64,000 bases of DNA from Burkholderiales bacterium (GCA_947508055.1 CANNRR010000002.1:1-64000), one strand, 5' to 3'. Counted from the stretch's first letter, positions 1-9,590 are shown. The notes: generated by a model from the sequence alone, not told the origin. A program made the numbers and translations.

Positions 1-638
1 CCAGCCTGCCTGAGCCCATACGCGAATTTTGCCTGGTCTCCGTTTTACGCAATATCCATGGACTGGCCTGCTGGTGGGTGGACTCGCGCATCCCTTTGCA
101 GGCCGCCGACTTTCCCTTTGCCCCACCACCCCACGTCAATGCGTATTCAGTGCTATTTAGCGGCACGAGCCGCTTCCGGCAAGCGCAGGCTGCTATTATT
201 TTTGATGCGAGCTACCTGTCCCTACCGCTACGCCGCGACGAAAAAGCTTTGCAACAAATGTTGCAGCACGCGCTACCCCTGACCGTACTGCAATACCGGC
301 GCGACCGTCTGCTGGTACAGCGTGTGCGCCAGACTCTGGTCAACTACGCCCAGCAAACCCATAACGCGGATGTGCTGTCGGCACTGCTGCACGTGTCTCC
401 CCGCACGTTGCACCGCCAACTCAAGGAGGAAGGCGCCACGCTCCAAGGGCTCAAAGATGAGGTACGCCAGGCGCGCGCCATTGAGTTACTGCACCGCTCC
501 GAACGGCCCATCAAGCAGGTGGCGGAGGCTGCCGGATTTCAAAACGAGAAAAGCTTTATCCGCGCCTTCAAAGGCTGGACCGGAACATCGCCGGCCGAGT
601 TTCGAAAGCAATCGAAGTCCATAGGCTCCAAGCCATGA
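1..638 (+). CDS. AraC-family transcriptional regulator, 5'-truncated by the window edge
   Basis: Frame 3 is open from the window start; C-terminal AraC HTH (LHRQLKEEGATLQGLKDEVRQARAIELL...IKQVAEAAGFQNEKSFIRAFKGWTGTSPAEFRK). Confidence 0.85.
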   Translation, partial: SLPEPIREFCLVSVLRNIHGLACWWVDSRIPLQAADFPFAPPPHVNAYSVLFSGTSRFRQAQAAIIFDASYLSLPLRRDEKALQQMLQHALPLTVLQYRRDRLLVQRVRQTLVNYAQQTHNADVLSALLHVSPRTLHRQLKEEGATLQGLKDEVRQARAIELLHRSERPIKQVAEAAGFQNEKSFIRAFKGWTGTSPAEFRKQSKSIGSKP

Positions 639-737
639 CCCGCCTTTACCAGTGCGGCGACTTTGTAAAAGAGTGTTTAAACCGTAGCCACAGTGTCGCG
701 ATGAATAGAGAATATTTGAACTGCACGAAAGTTCACA

Positions 738-1376
738 TTGACCGCCTACATCCTCGCTACTGTCGCGGCTTTACTGGGAGTGGCTACCTTGGCTTTAGCC
801 ATTCGGTTGCGTCACGTGGTTGGTGAAAAAAGGCGGCTCCAAAAGTATGCACTGAAGTTGCGTGATGCAGAAAAATCACTGAAAAAACATGCATTCTTTG
901 ATCCGCTGACCGGGTTGGCAAACCGGTTGCTGCTGGTTGATCGCTTTCAGTTGGCCATGCAGCACTCTAGACGCAGTCTCAAACAGTTCGCGGTGCTGAT
1001 GGTGGATCTGAACAAATTCAAGGCCATTAACGACACCTACGGTCACGCTGCCGGAGACACGGTTCTGGTGACTGTGGCGCAACGGCTGGTTTCGGCCGTT
1101 CGTGCCTCGGACACGGTGGCGCGCCTGGGTGGTGACGAGTTTGTGCTGATCATTGAGTCCATCACCGAACGGGAACAGGTCGCTGCGCTGGGGCATAAAC
1201 TGATCGACCTGCTGGCAGAAAAAGTCACCCTCGATTCTGGGGAAGTTATCAGTCTGGGCGGCAGTATCGGCTTCGCCTGGTACCCGAAGGACGGCGAAAA
1301 CCTGAAAGACATACTGGAAGTCGCTGATCAGGCCATGTACTTTTGCAAGACGTCAGGGCTCATGCCATTCGCCTGA
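738..1376 (+). CDS. Diguanylate cyclase (GGDEF domain) with one N-terminal TM helix; TTG start as listed
   Basis: DPLTGLANR, VDLNKFKAINDTYGHAAGD, RASD I-site followed by ARLGGDEF. Confidence 0.9.
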   Translation: MTAYILATVAALLGVATLALAIRLRHVVGEKRRLQKYALKLRDAEKSLKKHAFFDPLTGLANRLLLVDRFQLAMQHSRRSLKQFAVLMVDLNKFKAINDTYGHAAGDTVLVTVAQRLVSAVRASDTVARLGGDEFVLIIESITEREQVAALGHKLIDLLAEKVTLDSGEVISLGGSIGFAWYPKDGENLKDILEVADQAMYFCKTSGLMPFA

Positions 1377-1414
1377 CCGGGCATGCGCGGCGGCACTCGC
1401 GAACCGCGCCAATG

Positions 1415-3112
1415 CTACAGCACCGGGGCAGCCCGTTGGATGATGGCGGTGCAATCTACCCCACGCGGCAAAGCTCCAAAGGTCAGCCCGCTGCTGTCGC
1501 CACCCAGACGCGCGGTACAAAATGCATCGGCCACCGTGGGGTTGCCGTAGCGCACCAATAGCGAACCTTGCAGCGCAAGCGCCATCTTCTCCACCACACT
1601 GCGCGCACGGTATTCGATGGCAGAAGGGTCGACCAGTTCACTGCCCAGGCGCGCCACGTAGCGGTCCAGTCGCCGGTCAGCACCAGCGGCAGCCTGGACT
1701 TCGTCCATGTAGGCATCCACCGAACCCGGGTTGTGGTGCATGGCGCGCAGCATGTCCAGGCACTGCACGTTGCCACTGCCCTCCCAGATGGAATTGACAG
1801 GCGACTCGCGGAACAGGCGGGGCATGATGCAGTCTTCCATCACGCCGCTGCCGCCAATGCACTCCATGGCTTCAACCGCATGGGCCGGTGTGCGTTTGCA
1901 GATCCAGTATTTACCAACCGCGGTGCCCACGCGCACCAGCATTTTTTCGTGCTCGCTGGCCTCGCCAATGTCCAACGCCCGGCCAATGCGCATGGTCAAC
2001 GCCAGCGCGGCCTCGTGCTCGATCACCAGATCAGCTAGCACGTTTTGCATCAACGGTTGCTCGACCAGGCGTTTGCCAAACGCAGCGCGGTAGTTGCAAT
2101 GGTGCAGCGCTTGCGCAACCGCCTGGCGCATGCCGCTGCTCGAACCAATCATGCAGTCATAGCGAGTCATAGTCACCATCTTCAAAATGGTAGCCACTCC
2201 GCGTCCCTCGGCACCCACCATTTGCGCCCAGGCGCCGCGCAACTCGGTCTCGCACGAAGCGTTGGCGACATTACCCATCTTGTTTTTTAAACGCTGGATC
2301 TGTATCGGGTTCTTGCTGCCGTCCGGCCGCCAACGCGGCAGCCAGAAGCAGGACAGGCCGCTCTGCGTCTGCGCCAGCACCAGAAAGGCATCACACATGG
2401 GCGCCGACACAAAATACTTGTGCCCCACCAGCTCATAGGCATGCCCAGGCCCCCCCGTGCCCAGGGCGTGGGCGCGCACGGTGTTGGACCGCACGTCCGA
2501 GCCGCCCTGCTTTTCGCTCATGGCCATGCCCACCGTAATGGCGGCTTTTTGCTCCATGGGAATGTTGCGCTGGTCATAAGCCAGCGCCGTAATCTTGGGC
2601 AGCCACTGCGCGGCCAGATCGGGCTGCAGCAGCAAGGCGGGCACAACAGCAGATGTCATGGTCACGGGGCACCCGTGCGCAGCCTCCACCTGGGCCTGCA
2701 GATAAAACTTGGCAGCCCGCGCGACGTGCGCCCCGGCTTGCGGTTGGAGCCAATGCGATGCGTGCAGTCCCTGCTCTAGCGAGGTTTTCATCAACTGGTG
2801 GTAGGCGGGGTGGAAGCGCACCTCGTCAATGCGATGCCCATAGTTATCGTGGGTATAGAGAACCGGCTTGTTTTCGTTGGCCTGAAAGCCCAACTCGATC
2901 ATTTCAGCAGAGCCCGTGAGTTTGCCAAAGGACTGCAAGTCAGCCTCGGCCCAGGCTGCACCCTCGCGCGCAACCGCTTCACGCAAGGCTGCATCCTGCT
3001 GGTACAGGTTGGTGTCACACAGCGCGGGCGGCTGGTTCTCGACGATATGGGTTTCGGCCAAATGGCCGTACGCCAAACTGTAGGCAGCGTGCGGGCTAAC
3101 GATTTGCTGCAT
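1415..3112 (-). CDS. AidB-like acyl-CoA dehydrogenase
   Basis: 565 aa; AidB-type layout (SEKQGGSDVRSNT, VGHKYFVSAPMCDAFLVLAQ, ECIGGSGVMEDCIMPRLFRESPVNSIWEGSGNVQCLDMLRA). Confidence 0.85.
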   Translation of the reverse strand: MQQIVSPHAAYSLAYGHLAETHIVENQPPALCDTNLYQQDAALREAVAREGAAWAEADLQSFGKLTGSAEMIELGFQANENKPVLYTHDNYGHRIDEVRFHPAYHQLMKTSLEQGLHASHWLQPQAGAHVARAAKFYLQAQVEAAHGCPVTMTSAVVPALLLQPDLAAQWLPKITALAYDQRNIPMEQKAAITVGMAMSEKQGGSDVRSNTVRAHALGTGGPGHAYELVGHKYFVSAPMCDAFLVLAQTQSGLSCFWLPRWRPDGSKNPIQIQRLKNKMGNVANASCETELRGAWAQMVGAEGRGVATILKMVTMTRYDCMIGSSSGMRQAVAQALHHCNYRAAFGKRLVEQPLMQNVLADLVIEHEAALALTMRIGRALDIGEASEHEKMLVRVGTAVGKYWICKRTPAHAVEAMECIGGSGVMEDCIMPRLFRESPVNSIWEGSGNVQCLDMLRAMHHNPGSVDAYMDEVQAAAGADRRLDRYVARLGSELVDPSAIEYRARSVVEKMALALQGSLLVRYGNPTVADAFCTARLGGDSSGLTFGALPRGVDCTAIIQRAAPVL

Positions 3113-3143
3113 GCGATCTCCTTGGCTGTAAAACCTGATATGT

Positions 3144-3569
3144 CTAGCTGTGTTTGTCGGCCCGGCGCGCTTTTTGCGCTTCCAGTGTCTCGGTTGGCGC
3201 TCCCTGTTTTACCCACTCGGCGTAACCGCCGTCAATGTGGGCCACGTTGGTCATACCCATGTCCTGCAAGGTTTTCGCGGTCAGGGCGCTGCGCCAACCG
3301 GCCCCGCAGAACAGAATGTACTCCTTGGCTTCGTCGCCAAAGATCGGCTTGTAGTAGGGTGAGGCCGGGTCAACCCAGAACTCCAGCATGCCGCGCGGCG
3401 CATGAAACGCCCCCACCACCGCGCCGTGCGCCAACTCGCGAATATCGCGAATATCGACCAGCAGGGTTCTAGGGTCAGTGAGCCGGGGCAGCACTTCGGC
3501 CACGGTATAAGTGCGGACTTCTTCCATGGCCTCGTCAACGAGGTCTCGGGATGATTTGGTAATAGGCAT
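3144..3569 (-). CDS. Rhodanese-like domain protein
   Basis: ATG at 3569 (MPITKSSRDLVDEAMEEVRTYTVAEVLPRL...LVDIRDIRE...ILFCGAGWRSALTAKTLQDMG); CGAGWRS catalytic loop. Confidence 0.85.
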   Translation of the reverse strand: MPITKSSRDLVDEAMEEVRTYTVAEVLPRLTDPRTLLVDIRDIRELAHGAVVGAFHAPRGMLEFWVDPASPYYKPIFGDEAKEYILFCGAGWRSALTAKTLQDMGMTNVAHIDGGYAEWVKQGAPTETLEAQKARRADKHS

Positions 3570-3589
3570 GTTTTCTCCTCTTGAAAGGC

Positions 3590-4807
3590 TTATCCCGCCA
3601 GTGAACGCTGGATGATGATCTTTTGCACGTCGCTGGTGCCTTCGTAAATCTGGCAAACGCGCACGTCGCGGTAGATGCGCTCCAGCGGAAAGTCGCTTAC
3701 ATACCCGTAACCGCCAAGAGTCTGAATGGCTGCGCTGCACACCTTCTCGGCCATCTCACTGGCAAACAGCTTGGCCATGGCGGCTTCTTTCAGACAAGGC
3801 CTGCCCGCATCGCGCAACGATGCTGCGTGCCAGATCAGTTGGCGGGCTGCTTCCAGTTGTGTGGCGCAATCGGCCAATCTAAAACCTACGGCCTGGTGGT
3901 TGAAGATGGCGGTACCAAAGCTCTGACGATCCTTGGCATAGGCCACCGCCACTTCCAGCGCACTGCGGGCCATGCCCACGCTCTGCGCCGCAATGCCGAT
4001 GCGCCCACCCTCCAGACCGCCCAGGGCGATACCATAGCCCTCGCCCTCTTTGCCGATCAGGTTCTCCGCCGGGATGCGGCAGTTGTCAAAATTAATCTGC
4101 GCCGTGTCGCTGCTGTGCTGGCCCAACTTGTCTTCAATGCGCGCCACCACATAGCCCGGCGCGCTGGTCGGCACCAGAAACGCACTCATGCCCTTCTTGC
4201 CTGCGCCCTTGTCGGTGACGGCAATAACGATGGCTACATCACCATTCTTGCCACTGGTGATGAACTGCTTGACGCCGTTGATCACGTAATGATCGCCCCC
4301 ACGCTCGGCACTAACGTGTCCTCCCTGCCCCCCAAGGGGGCGCGTTTCACCTTGGGGCGGCCCTGCGGTGAAACCGTCACCCTCTAGCACGGCGGTGGTG
4401 CGCAGGCTGGAGGCATCGCTGCCGACATGGGGTTCGGTTAAACAAAAGGCGCCCAGCATCTGGCCCTGTGCCAGTGGCTCGAGCCACTTCTTCTTTTGTG
4501 CTGCATTGCCGAATTTCATCAAAATGGCATTCACCGGGCAGTTGGTCACGCTGATGACGGTACTGGTGCCGCCGTCTCCCGCGGCAATTTCTTCCAGCAC
4601 CAGCGCGAGCGTCAAGTAGTCCAGCCCGGCGCCCCCCTGCTCCTCGGGCACACAAATGCCATACGCTCCCAGCGCGGCCAGGCCCTTGTGGGCATCCTTG
4701 GGAAAGTGGTGCTCTTTGTCCCACTTGGCGGCATTCGGCCACAACTCGGCTTGTGCAAAATCGCGAACCGCATCGCGCACCATCTCCTGGTCTTGACTAA
4801 GTATCAA
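3590..4807 (-). CDS. Acyl-CoA dehydrogenase carrying a ~28-aa in-frame insert
   Basis: FCLTEPHVGSDASSLRTTAVLEGD...HYVINGVKQFITSGKNGD, QTLGGYGYVSDFPLERIYRDVRVCQIYEGTSDVQKIIIQRSL; insert GFTAGPPQGETRPLGGQGGHVSAERGGD splits the usual LEGDHYVING region. Confidence 0.9.
   Translation of the reverse strand: MILSQDQEMVRDAVRDFAQAELWPNAAKWDKEHHFPKDAHKGLAALGAYGICVPEEQGGAGLDYLTLALVLEEIAAGDGGTSTVISVTNCPVNAILMKFGNAAQKKKWLEPLAQGQMLGAFCLTEPHVGSDASSLRTTAVLEGDGFTAGPPQGETRPLGGQGGHVSAERGGDHYVINGVKQFITSGKNGDVAIVIAVTDKGAGKKGMSAFLVPTSAPGYVVARIEDKLGQHSSDTAQINFDNCRIPAENLIGKEGEGYGIALGGLEGGRIGIAAQSVGMARSALEVAVAYAKDRQSFGTAIFNHQAVGFRLADCATQLEAARQLIWHAASLRDAGRPCLKEAAMAKLFASEMAEKVCSAAIQTLGGYGYVSDFPLERIYRDVRVCQIYEGTSDVQKIIIQRSLAG
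4300..4383. repeat. Palindromic element inserted in frame within the acyl-CoA dehydrogenase gene
   Basis: Contains CCCCAAGG/CCTTGGGG and GTTTCACC/GGTGAAAC inverted repeats; 84 bp = 28 codons. Confidence 0.75.
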
Positions 4808-4860
4808 TTTGGCCTCCAGCCCTTGTAATATATGCGCAAGCAGCTACCAACTTTATAGCA
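4804..4860 (-). repeat. Dispersed ~56-58 bp repeat, copy A
   Basis: TTGGCCTCCAGC...GCGCAAGCAGCTAC...TTTATAGCA shared with copy B. Confidence 0.85.
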
Positions 4861-6034
4861 TCTCCAATGCAACGGCGGTCGCCTCGCCACCACCAATGCA
4901 CAGGGTCGCCAGCCCCTTCTTCAGCCCATGCGCCTGCAAAGCGTACATCAAGGTCACCATGATGCGCGCACCGGAGGCACCAATGGGGTGACCCAGCGCA
5001 CAGGCGCCGCCATTCACATTGACCTTCTCGTGCGGCACGCCCAGCTCTTTCATCAGCGCCATCGGCACGACGGCAAAGGCTTCGTTCACTTCCCACAGAT
5101 CCACATCGCCCACGGCCCATCCCGCCTTGGCCAGCGCTTTTTGCGTGGCACCGACTGGCGCGGTGGCAAACCACTCGGGCTCTTGCGCATGGGTGGCGTG
5201 GGCCACAATGCGCGCCAGCGGCTTGCAGCCCAATTTGGCTGCAGTGCTGGCTTTCATCATTACCAGTGCGGCAGCGCCATCGTTGATGCTGGAGCTGCTG
5301 GCAGCGGTAATGGTGCCGTCCTTCTTGAAGGCGGGTTTGAGCGAGGGAATTTTGTCCAGCTTGACCTTGCCCGGGCCCTCATCGATGGACACCACCACTT
5401 CACCACCACGGCCCTTGACCGTGACGGGTGTGATCTCGGCCGCAAACGCGCCGGATTCGGTCGCAGCCTTGGCGCGCTGCACGCTGGCGGTGGCAAAGGC
5501 ATCCTGCTCGGCACGGGTAAAGCTGTACTTGGCGGCGCAGTCTTCGCCAAACGTGCCCATGGAGCGCCCGGCCTCGTAGGCGTCTTCCAGGCCATCCAGC
5601 ATCATGTGGTCAAAAATGCGGTCGTGGCCGATGCGGTAACCACCACGCGCCTTGGGCAGCAGGTAGGGCGCGTTGGTCATGCTCTCCATGCCACCGGCCA
5701 CCAGCACCTCGTGGCTGCCGGCGATCAGCATGTCGTTGGCGAACATGGCGGCGCGCATGGCCGAGCCGCACATTTTGGACAAGGTAACCGCGCCCGCACT
5801 CTTGGGCAGGCCGCCCTTGAACCCGGCCTGGCGCGCAGGCGCCTGGCCCTGGCCGGCCATCAGGCAGTTGCCAAACAACACTTCTGTGACCAGGTCAGGG
5901 GAAATGCCGGCGCGTTGCACCGCTGCCCTGATCGCCGCGCCACCCAGGTCATGCGCCGCGAGACTGGAAAAATCGCCTTGAAAAGCGCCCATGGGGGTCC
6001 GGGCTGCGCCGACGATCACGATGAAATCCGACAT
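4853..6034 (-). CDS. Acetyl-CoA C-acyltransferase (thiolase)
   Basis: 393 aa; ARTPMGAFQGDFSSL, KMCGSAMRAAMFA, GGMESMTNAPYLL, NVNGGACALGHPIGASGARIMVTL, CIGGGEATAVALE. Confidence 0.93.
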   Translation of the reverse strand: MSDFIVIVGAARTPMGAFQGDFSSLAAHDLGGAAIRAAVQRAGISPDLVTEVLFGNCLMAGQGQAPARQAGFKGGLPKSAGAVTLSKMCGSAMRAAMFANDMLIAGSHEVLVAGGMESMTNAPYLLPKARGGYRIGHDRIFDHMMLDGLEDAYEAGRSMGTFGEDCAAKYSFTRAEQDAFATASVQRAKAATESGAFAAEITPVTVKGRGGEVVVSIDEGPGKVKLDKIPSLKPAFKKDGTITAASSSSINDGAAALVMMKASTAAKLGCKPLARIVAHATHAQEPEWFATAPVGATQKALAKAGWAVGDVDLWEVNEAFAVVPMALMKELGVPHEKVNVNGGACALGHPIGASGARIMVTLMYALQAHGLKKGLATLCIGGGEATAVALEML

Positions 6035-6076
6035 GCTGTGTTCTCCTGATCAATTGAGGGGTTGGATTGTAAAGAG

Positions 6077-6098
6077 TTGACGTTTACGTAAACGTCAA
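6077..6098. promoter_or_regulatory. 22-bp perfect palindrome TTGACGTTTACGTAAACGTCAA, candidate LiuR-like (MerR family) operator of the thiolase operon
   Basis: Read directly; 43 bp upstream of the thiolase start. Confidence 0.65.
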
Positions 6099-6213
6099 TT
6101 GTGACAGGGTCCGACCGGCGCCACCAACCTGTAGATCATTTTCCTGCAACCGATCAGCACCGGCAACAGACACCGCTCGCATTGAGACGCACTCAGTTTG
6201 AATCGCCCCGCGC

Positions 6214-6753
6214 TCAGGATGTCAACGAAAGGACTGCTTTTTCGGCAGCGAGCAGGCGTTGCTCTTTGGATCCGGCAATGCGGACATGCGGCCATGCCCT
6301 TTCGGCCAGCGTGTGCTCTATCCGTACATGAACGGTTGCGCGTTGTAAAACTCCATCGCGCTGCAAGCCATCTGCCTCCCAGGGGATGTCAGGCTCCAGC
6401 AGCAGCGTCAGTGCGTAGCGAGCCTGCAGCCCGTGTGCTGGCGGGTAGAGGGACGCATCCGCAAACATGCAGTCGCTGTAGATGGCCGTGAGCAGCGGCG
6501 CCGTGTCGCAGAACACCCAGGCGCAGGGTTGCTGGCCGGCAATTTCTAGTGCTGTTGCCTCGCGACGGACCTGCTCCTGCAAAATCGATAATTGCTCGTG
6601 TTGCTCTGGCGTGCGACCCTGCACCTCGGTAAAGTGGCGCAGATACTCAGGCACCCATAGACCGCCCATGCGGGCACTCAGTGCCTGCGCCAAAGTGGTC
6701 TTGCCCGTGCACTCGGCGCCGATGATGCAAATGAGGCGGGGTTCAGAATTCAA
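6214..6753 (-). CDS. NadR/AAA-type P-loop ATPase or kinase
   Basis: Walker A IIGAECTGKTTLAQAL; overlaps the 3' end of the TonB receptor gene by 11 bp. Confidence 0.7.
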   Translation of the reverse strand: MNSEPRLICIIGAECTGKTTLAQALSARMGGLWVPEYLRHFTEVQGRTPEQHEQLSILQEQVRREATALEIAGQQPCAWVFCDTAPLLTAIYSDCMFADASLYPPAHGLQARYALTLLLEPDIPWEADGLQRDGVLQRATVHVRIEHTLAERAWPHVRIAGSKEQRLLAAEKAVLSLTS

Positions 6754-8923
6754 CGGTCACCCGCCCCCGCACGGTGCGCGGTGTCGATGGGAACAGGTAG
6801 ATGCCGCCCCAGTATTGCGTGGGCGCCTCGCGCCAATAACTACGGTCGGTCAGGTTCTCCACGTTCAAGTTCCACTGCGTGGCCTTGCCGATCAACCGAT
6901 TCTGGTAGCGCAGTCCGGCATCGAGTTGCCACGCTGAAGGCAGCGCGACAGAGCCGTCTGCCGTCACGTTCTTGCCGCGATCTGAAGTCAGAAGGCCGTT
7001 GAACGACAGGCCGCGCACGGCAGCGATCTTGTAATCGGCAAACAGGGATGCCTTGGTCTTTGGCACGTTGGTCACCCACTGACCTACCAATGCGGGGTCA
7101 ATCGCTGCGGTGTATTTGGCGTCGATCACGGTCAGACTGGCTTGCAGCGACAGTTGGGCATCCAACTGACCGACCGCCGCCAGTTCCAGCCCACGGTGGC
7201 GAGCGGTTTTCCCTCCAGCTACGCGCAACGGCATGCCGCTGGCCGTGGGCTGGTCATCGGCATAGGGTTTGTCGATGCTGAAGGCGGCCGCAGACACCAA
7301 TACGCGTGGGCTAGGCTGCCACTTCACGCCCACTTCGGTCTGCTCGCTCTTGAGTGCCGGCAACACCTGCCCGGCGTTGATAAACATGGTGGGGCGATTG
7401 GGAACCGCTTCCAACTCTGCACCCTGCCCCCAGGATGCGTAGAGCATGGTGCTAGCCAGTGGTGACCATGACAAGCCCGCCCAAGGGGTGGTCACGGTCT
7501 GGTCGAATGCAATGGCGCGTGAGCCATCGCTGCGCTCGCTGCTGCGGTTCAGCTGTGAAGTGCGAAAGCCCACGAAGCTTTGCACGCTGCTGGTCAGGTC
7601 GCTGACCATTGCAACTGACGCGTCCACTGAGCGTTCGCGGCTGTTGGTGTTGAGGTCCAGGGGCGTTCCATCGCCAGGCGGTGCCACGGGTTTGTCGATG
7701 TTGGTGGAGCCCACATAGTTGTAGGCCTGCTTGGGCGCCAGGTCCACGCGTGCGTTGCGCCCGCGCAAACCGAGGCTGATGCGGTGCTGCACACCCAGCG
7801 CAGCAACCTTGCCTTGCAGTTTTGCATCCCACGCCCACGTGCTGCGTTCTTCGCCTTCGCTGCGGTAGTCGTAAATGTCGACATCGCCATTGGCACACAG
7901 GCCGGGGTAGACGTAGTTGGTAGCGTTGCTGCAACCGTCGGGAAAGGCGAGGCGGTCGTGCACCACGGTGCGCTGTGTGCCCAGTCCCAGATGGGCCTGC
8001 CAGTCGGCGTTGACCTGATGGGCGATAGCGAACTGGGCGTTGGCACTGAAGGCCTCAAACGGTTGCGACCAGTTCTGATTGTTCAGGTTCAAGCGCGAGT
8101 AGTTGCTGGCCGGGAGTGTGTCCGCCACGCCGTCGCCGTTGGCATCGAGTAGCCCCAGGCCAGGGACCGAAGGCTGCTTCTTGTGGTGGTATTCCAGGTC
8201 GGCCGATAGCTTGGTGGCGGGCGATGCCATAGCAAACAGCGCCAGACTGGCGAACTCGCGCTTGCCGTCTGCGCGGTCGAACCGGGTGTGCAGGTCTTCG
8301 GCGGCCAGGTTGACGCGCACGCCCACGGCGCCCCATGCGGTGTTGGAGTCCAGATGCACCTTGGTGCCGCCATTGCCATCGGCTCCCATCGATGCGTTAG
8401 TGAAGGCATCGAGCTGGGGTGTTTTTGTGACGAAGTTGACCAAACCGCCAGGGGCTGAGACGCCCGACTGCAGACCTGCTACGCCCTTCAGCACCTCGAT
8501 TCGCTCCTTGTTCTCCAGCGCGATGGGGGCGTAGTTCGACACGGGCAAGCCGTTGCGCAAAAAGTTGTTGCTTTGGTCCAGCAGGAATCCGCGTACCGCC
8601 AGACCTTCGATGTAACCGGTGGTGTTGTAGCTGTCTGCCAACGAGGCATCGAGCTTGATGGCCTGTGACAGGCTGCTGGATGCGGTGGCGGCCAGCAGGT
8701 CCGCGCCCAGAACGGTCACGCTTTGCGGTGTTTTGGCCAGGGTCAGGCCCAAGCCGCCTACATCGGCACGGTCTGCCTCCAGAACGGGCGCGGCTTTGCC
8801 GGTAACGGTGACCGCGTCCAGGCGTTGTGAGGGGCTTGCGGTTTGAGTCCATCCGGGAGCCGCAAACAGCAGGGTCAGCGCCGCAGCGCTGGGGGAAAGT
8901 TTGAAATGAGAACGGGTTGCCAT
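6743..8923 (-). CDS. TonB-dependent outer membrane receptor (siderophore-receptor-like; likely thiamin-related by context)
   Basis: Signal peptide; plug domain (KTPQSVTVLGADLL...VRGFLLDQSNNFLRNGLP...ERIEVLKGVAGLQSGVSAPGGLVNFVTKTP); C-terminal beta-barrel ending VTVEF. Confidence 0.88.
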   Translation of the reverse strand: MATRSHFKLSPSAAALTLLFAAPGWTQTASPSQRLDAVTVTGKAAPVLEADRADVGGLGLTLAKTPQSVTVLGADLLAATASSSLSQAIKLDASLADSYNTTGYIEGLAVRGFLLDQSNNFLRNGLPVSNYAPIALENKERIEVLKGVAGLQSGVSAPGGLVNFVTKTPQLDAFTNASMGADGNGGTKVHLDSNTAWGAVGVRVNLAAEDLHTRFDRADGKREFASLALFAMASPATKLSADLEYHHKKQPSVPGLGLLDANGDGVADTLPASNYSRLNLNNQNWSQPFEAFSANAQFAIAHQVNADWQAHLGLGTQRTVVHDRLAFPDGCSNATNYVYPGLCANGDVDIYDYRSEGEERSTWAWDAKLQGKVAALGVQHRISLGLRGRNARVDLAPKQAYNYVGSTNIDKPVAPPGDGTPLDLNTNSRERSVDASVAMVSDLTSSVQSFVGFRTSQLNRSSERSDGSRAIAFDQTVTTPWAGLSWSPLASTMLYASWGQGAELEAVPNRPTMFINAGQVLPALKSEQTEVGVKWQPSPRVLVSAAAFSIDKPYADDQPTASGMPLRVAGGKTARHRGLELAAVGQLDAQLSLQASLTVIDAKYTAAIDPALVGQWVTNVPKTKASLFADYKIAAVRGLSFNGLLTSDRGKNVTADGSVALPSAWQLDAGLRYQNRLIGKATQWNLNVENLTDRSYWREAPTQYWGGIYLFPSTPRTVRGRVTVEF

Positions 8924-8995
8924 CGAGAGCCCTTATTCGACGGCAGGGGGTGCAGATTGGCTAGGACGTCCCACAAAGGAGTGTCCAGCATTTTC

Positions 8996-9092
8996 GTCAC
9001 GCTTCCCTGCGCAAGAATTACCTTGATCAAGTTCCAGGGTGTTATCTCAGCCAACCGCCTCGCGACAGTCAGCACCCCTAGCGTTTACGGGA
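8996..9092 (-). promoter_or_regulatory. TPP riboswitch (THI element)
   Basis: Minus strand: ...CTAGGGGTGCTGACTG...GGTTGGCTGAGATAACACCCTGGAACTTGATCAAGGTAATTCTTGCGCAGGGAAGC; conserved GGGGTGC, CTGAGA, GAAC-TGATC and GGTAAT...GC(G)CAGGGAAGC blocks. Confidence 0.93.
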
Positions 9093-9185
9093 CGGCTGGA
9101 TGCCGACCCGATGGGAGTATTGTAGACGGGTGTCAACCCCAGACATGGCCCGCCGCCCTGCGCAGCCGCCCTGCGCTTGGCAAAC

Positions 9186-9590
9186 TCATGCGTTCGACAA
9201 CGTCGCCAGGAAGGCTCGGTACTTTTTGCCCGAGCCGACGATATGTCCGATCCACCAGAGGGCCAGAAATCTTTGGAGTTCGATATTTTCAAAGTTTTCC
9301 GTCGTGATGATTTCGTTGGCCAGATAGTTAAATTCGGCGTGTTCGTTTTGGTGCTCTTCCAGCATGGGATAACTGCATTGGGTGAGCAGCGTCTCTTCGG
9401 CAGAGAAGTGCTCACCAGCTTGGGCCATGAGTGCATCGAAGACGGTCTTGAATTGCTGGTCGCCCGCCTGTCCAGCATCCGAGAGGCAGTCGGCCAAGGT
9501 ATTGCACTGCGCCAGAATATCCTGGTGCTGACGGTCGAGGGTTTCATGACCCATGCTGTAGCCTGGATTCCATTGCACGCGATTCGGCAT
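9186..9590 (-). CDS. Bacteriohemerythrin
   Basis: MPNRVQWNPGYSMGHETLDRQHQDI...HFSAEETLLTQCSYPMLEEHQNEHAEF; ATG at 9590. Confidence 0.85.
   Translation of the reverse strand: MPNRVQWNPGYSMGHETLDRQHQDILAQCNTLADCLSDAGQAGDQQFKTVFDALMAQAGEHFSAEETLLTQCSYPMLEEHQNEHAEFNYLANEIITTENFENIELQRFLALWWIGHIVGSGKKYRAFLATLSNA

Noticed and set aside
4928-6049. 373-aa plus-strand ORF antisense to thiolase
   Set aside because: High-GC mirror ORF over a clearly conserved thiolase; Gly/His-rich with no recognisable domain.
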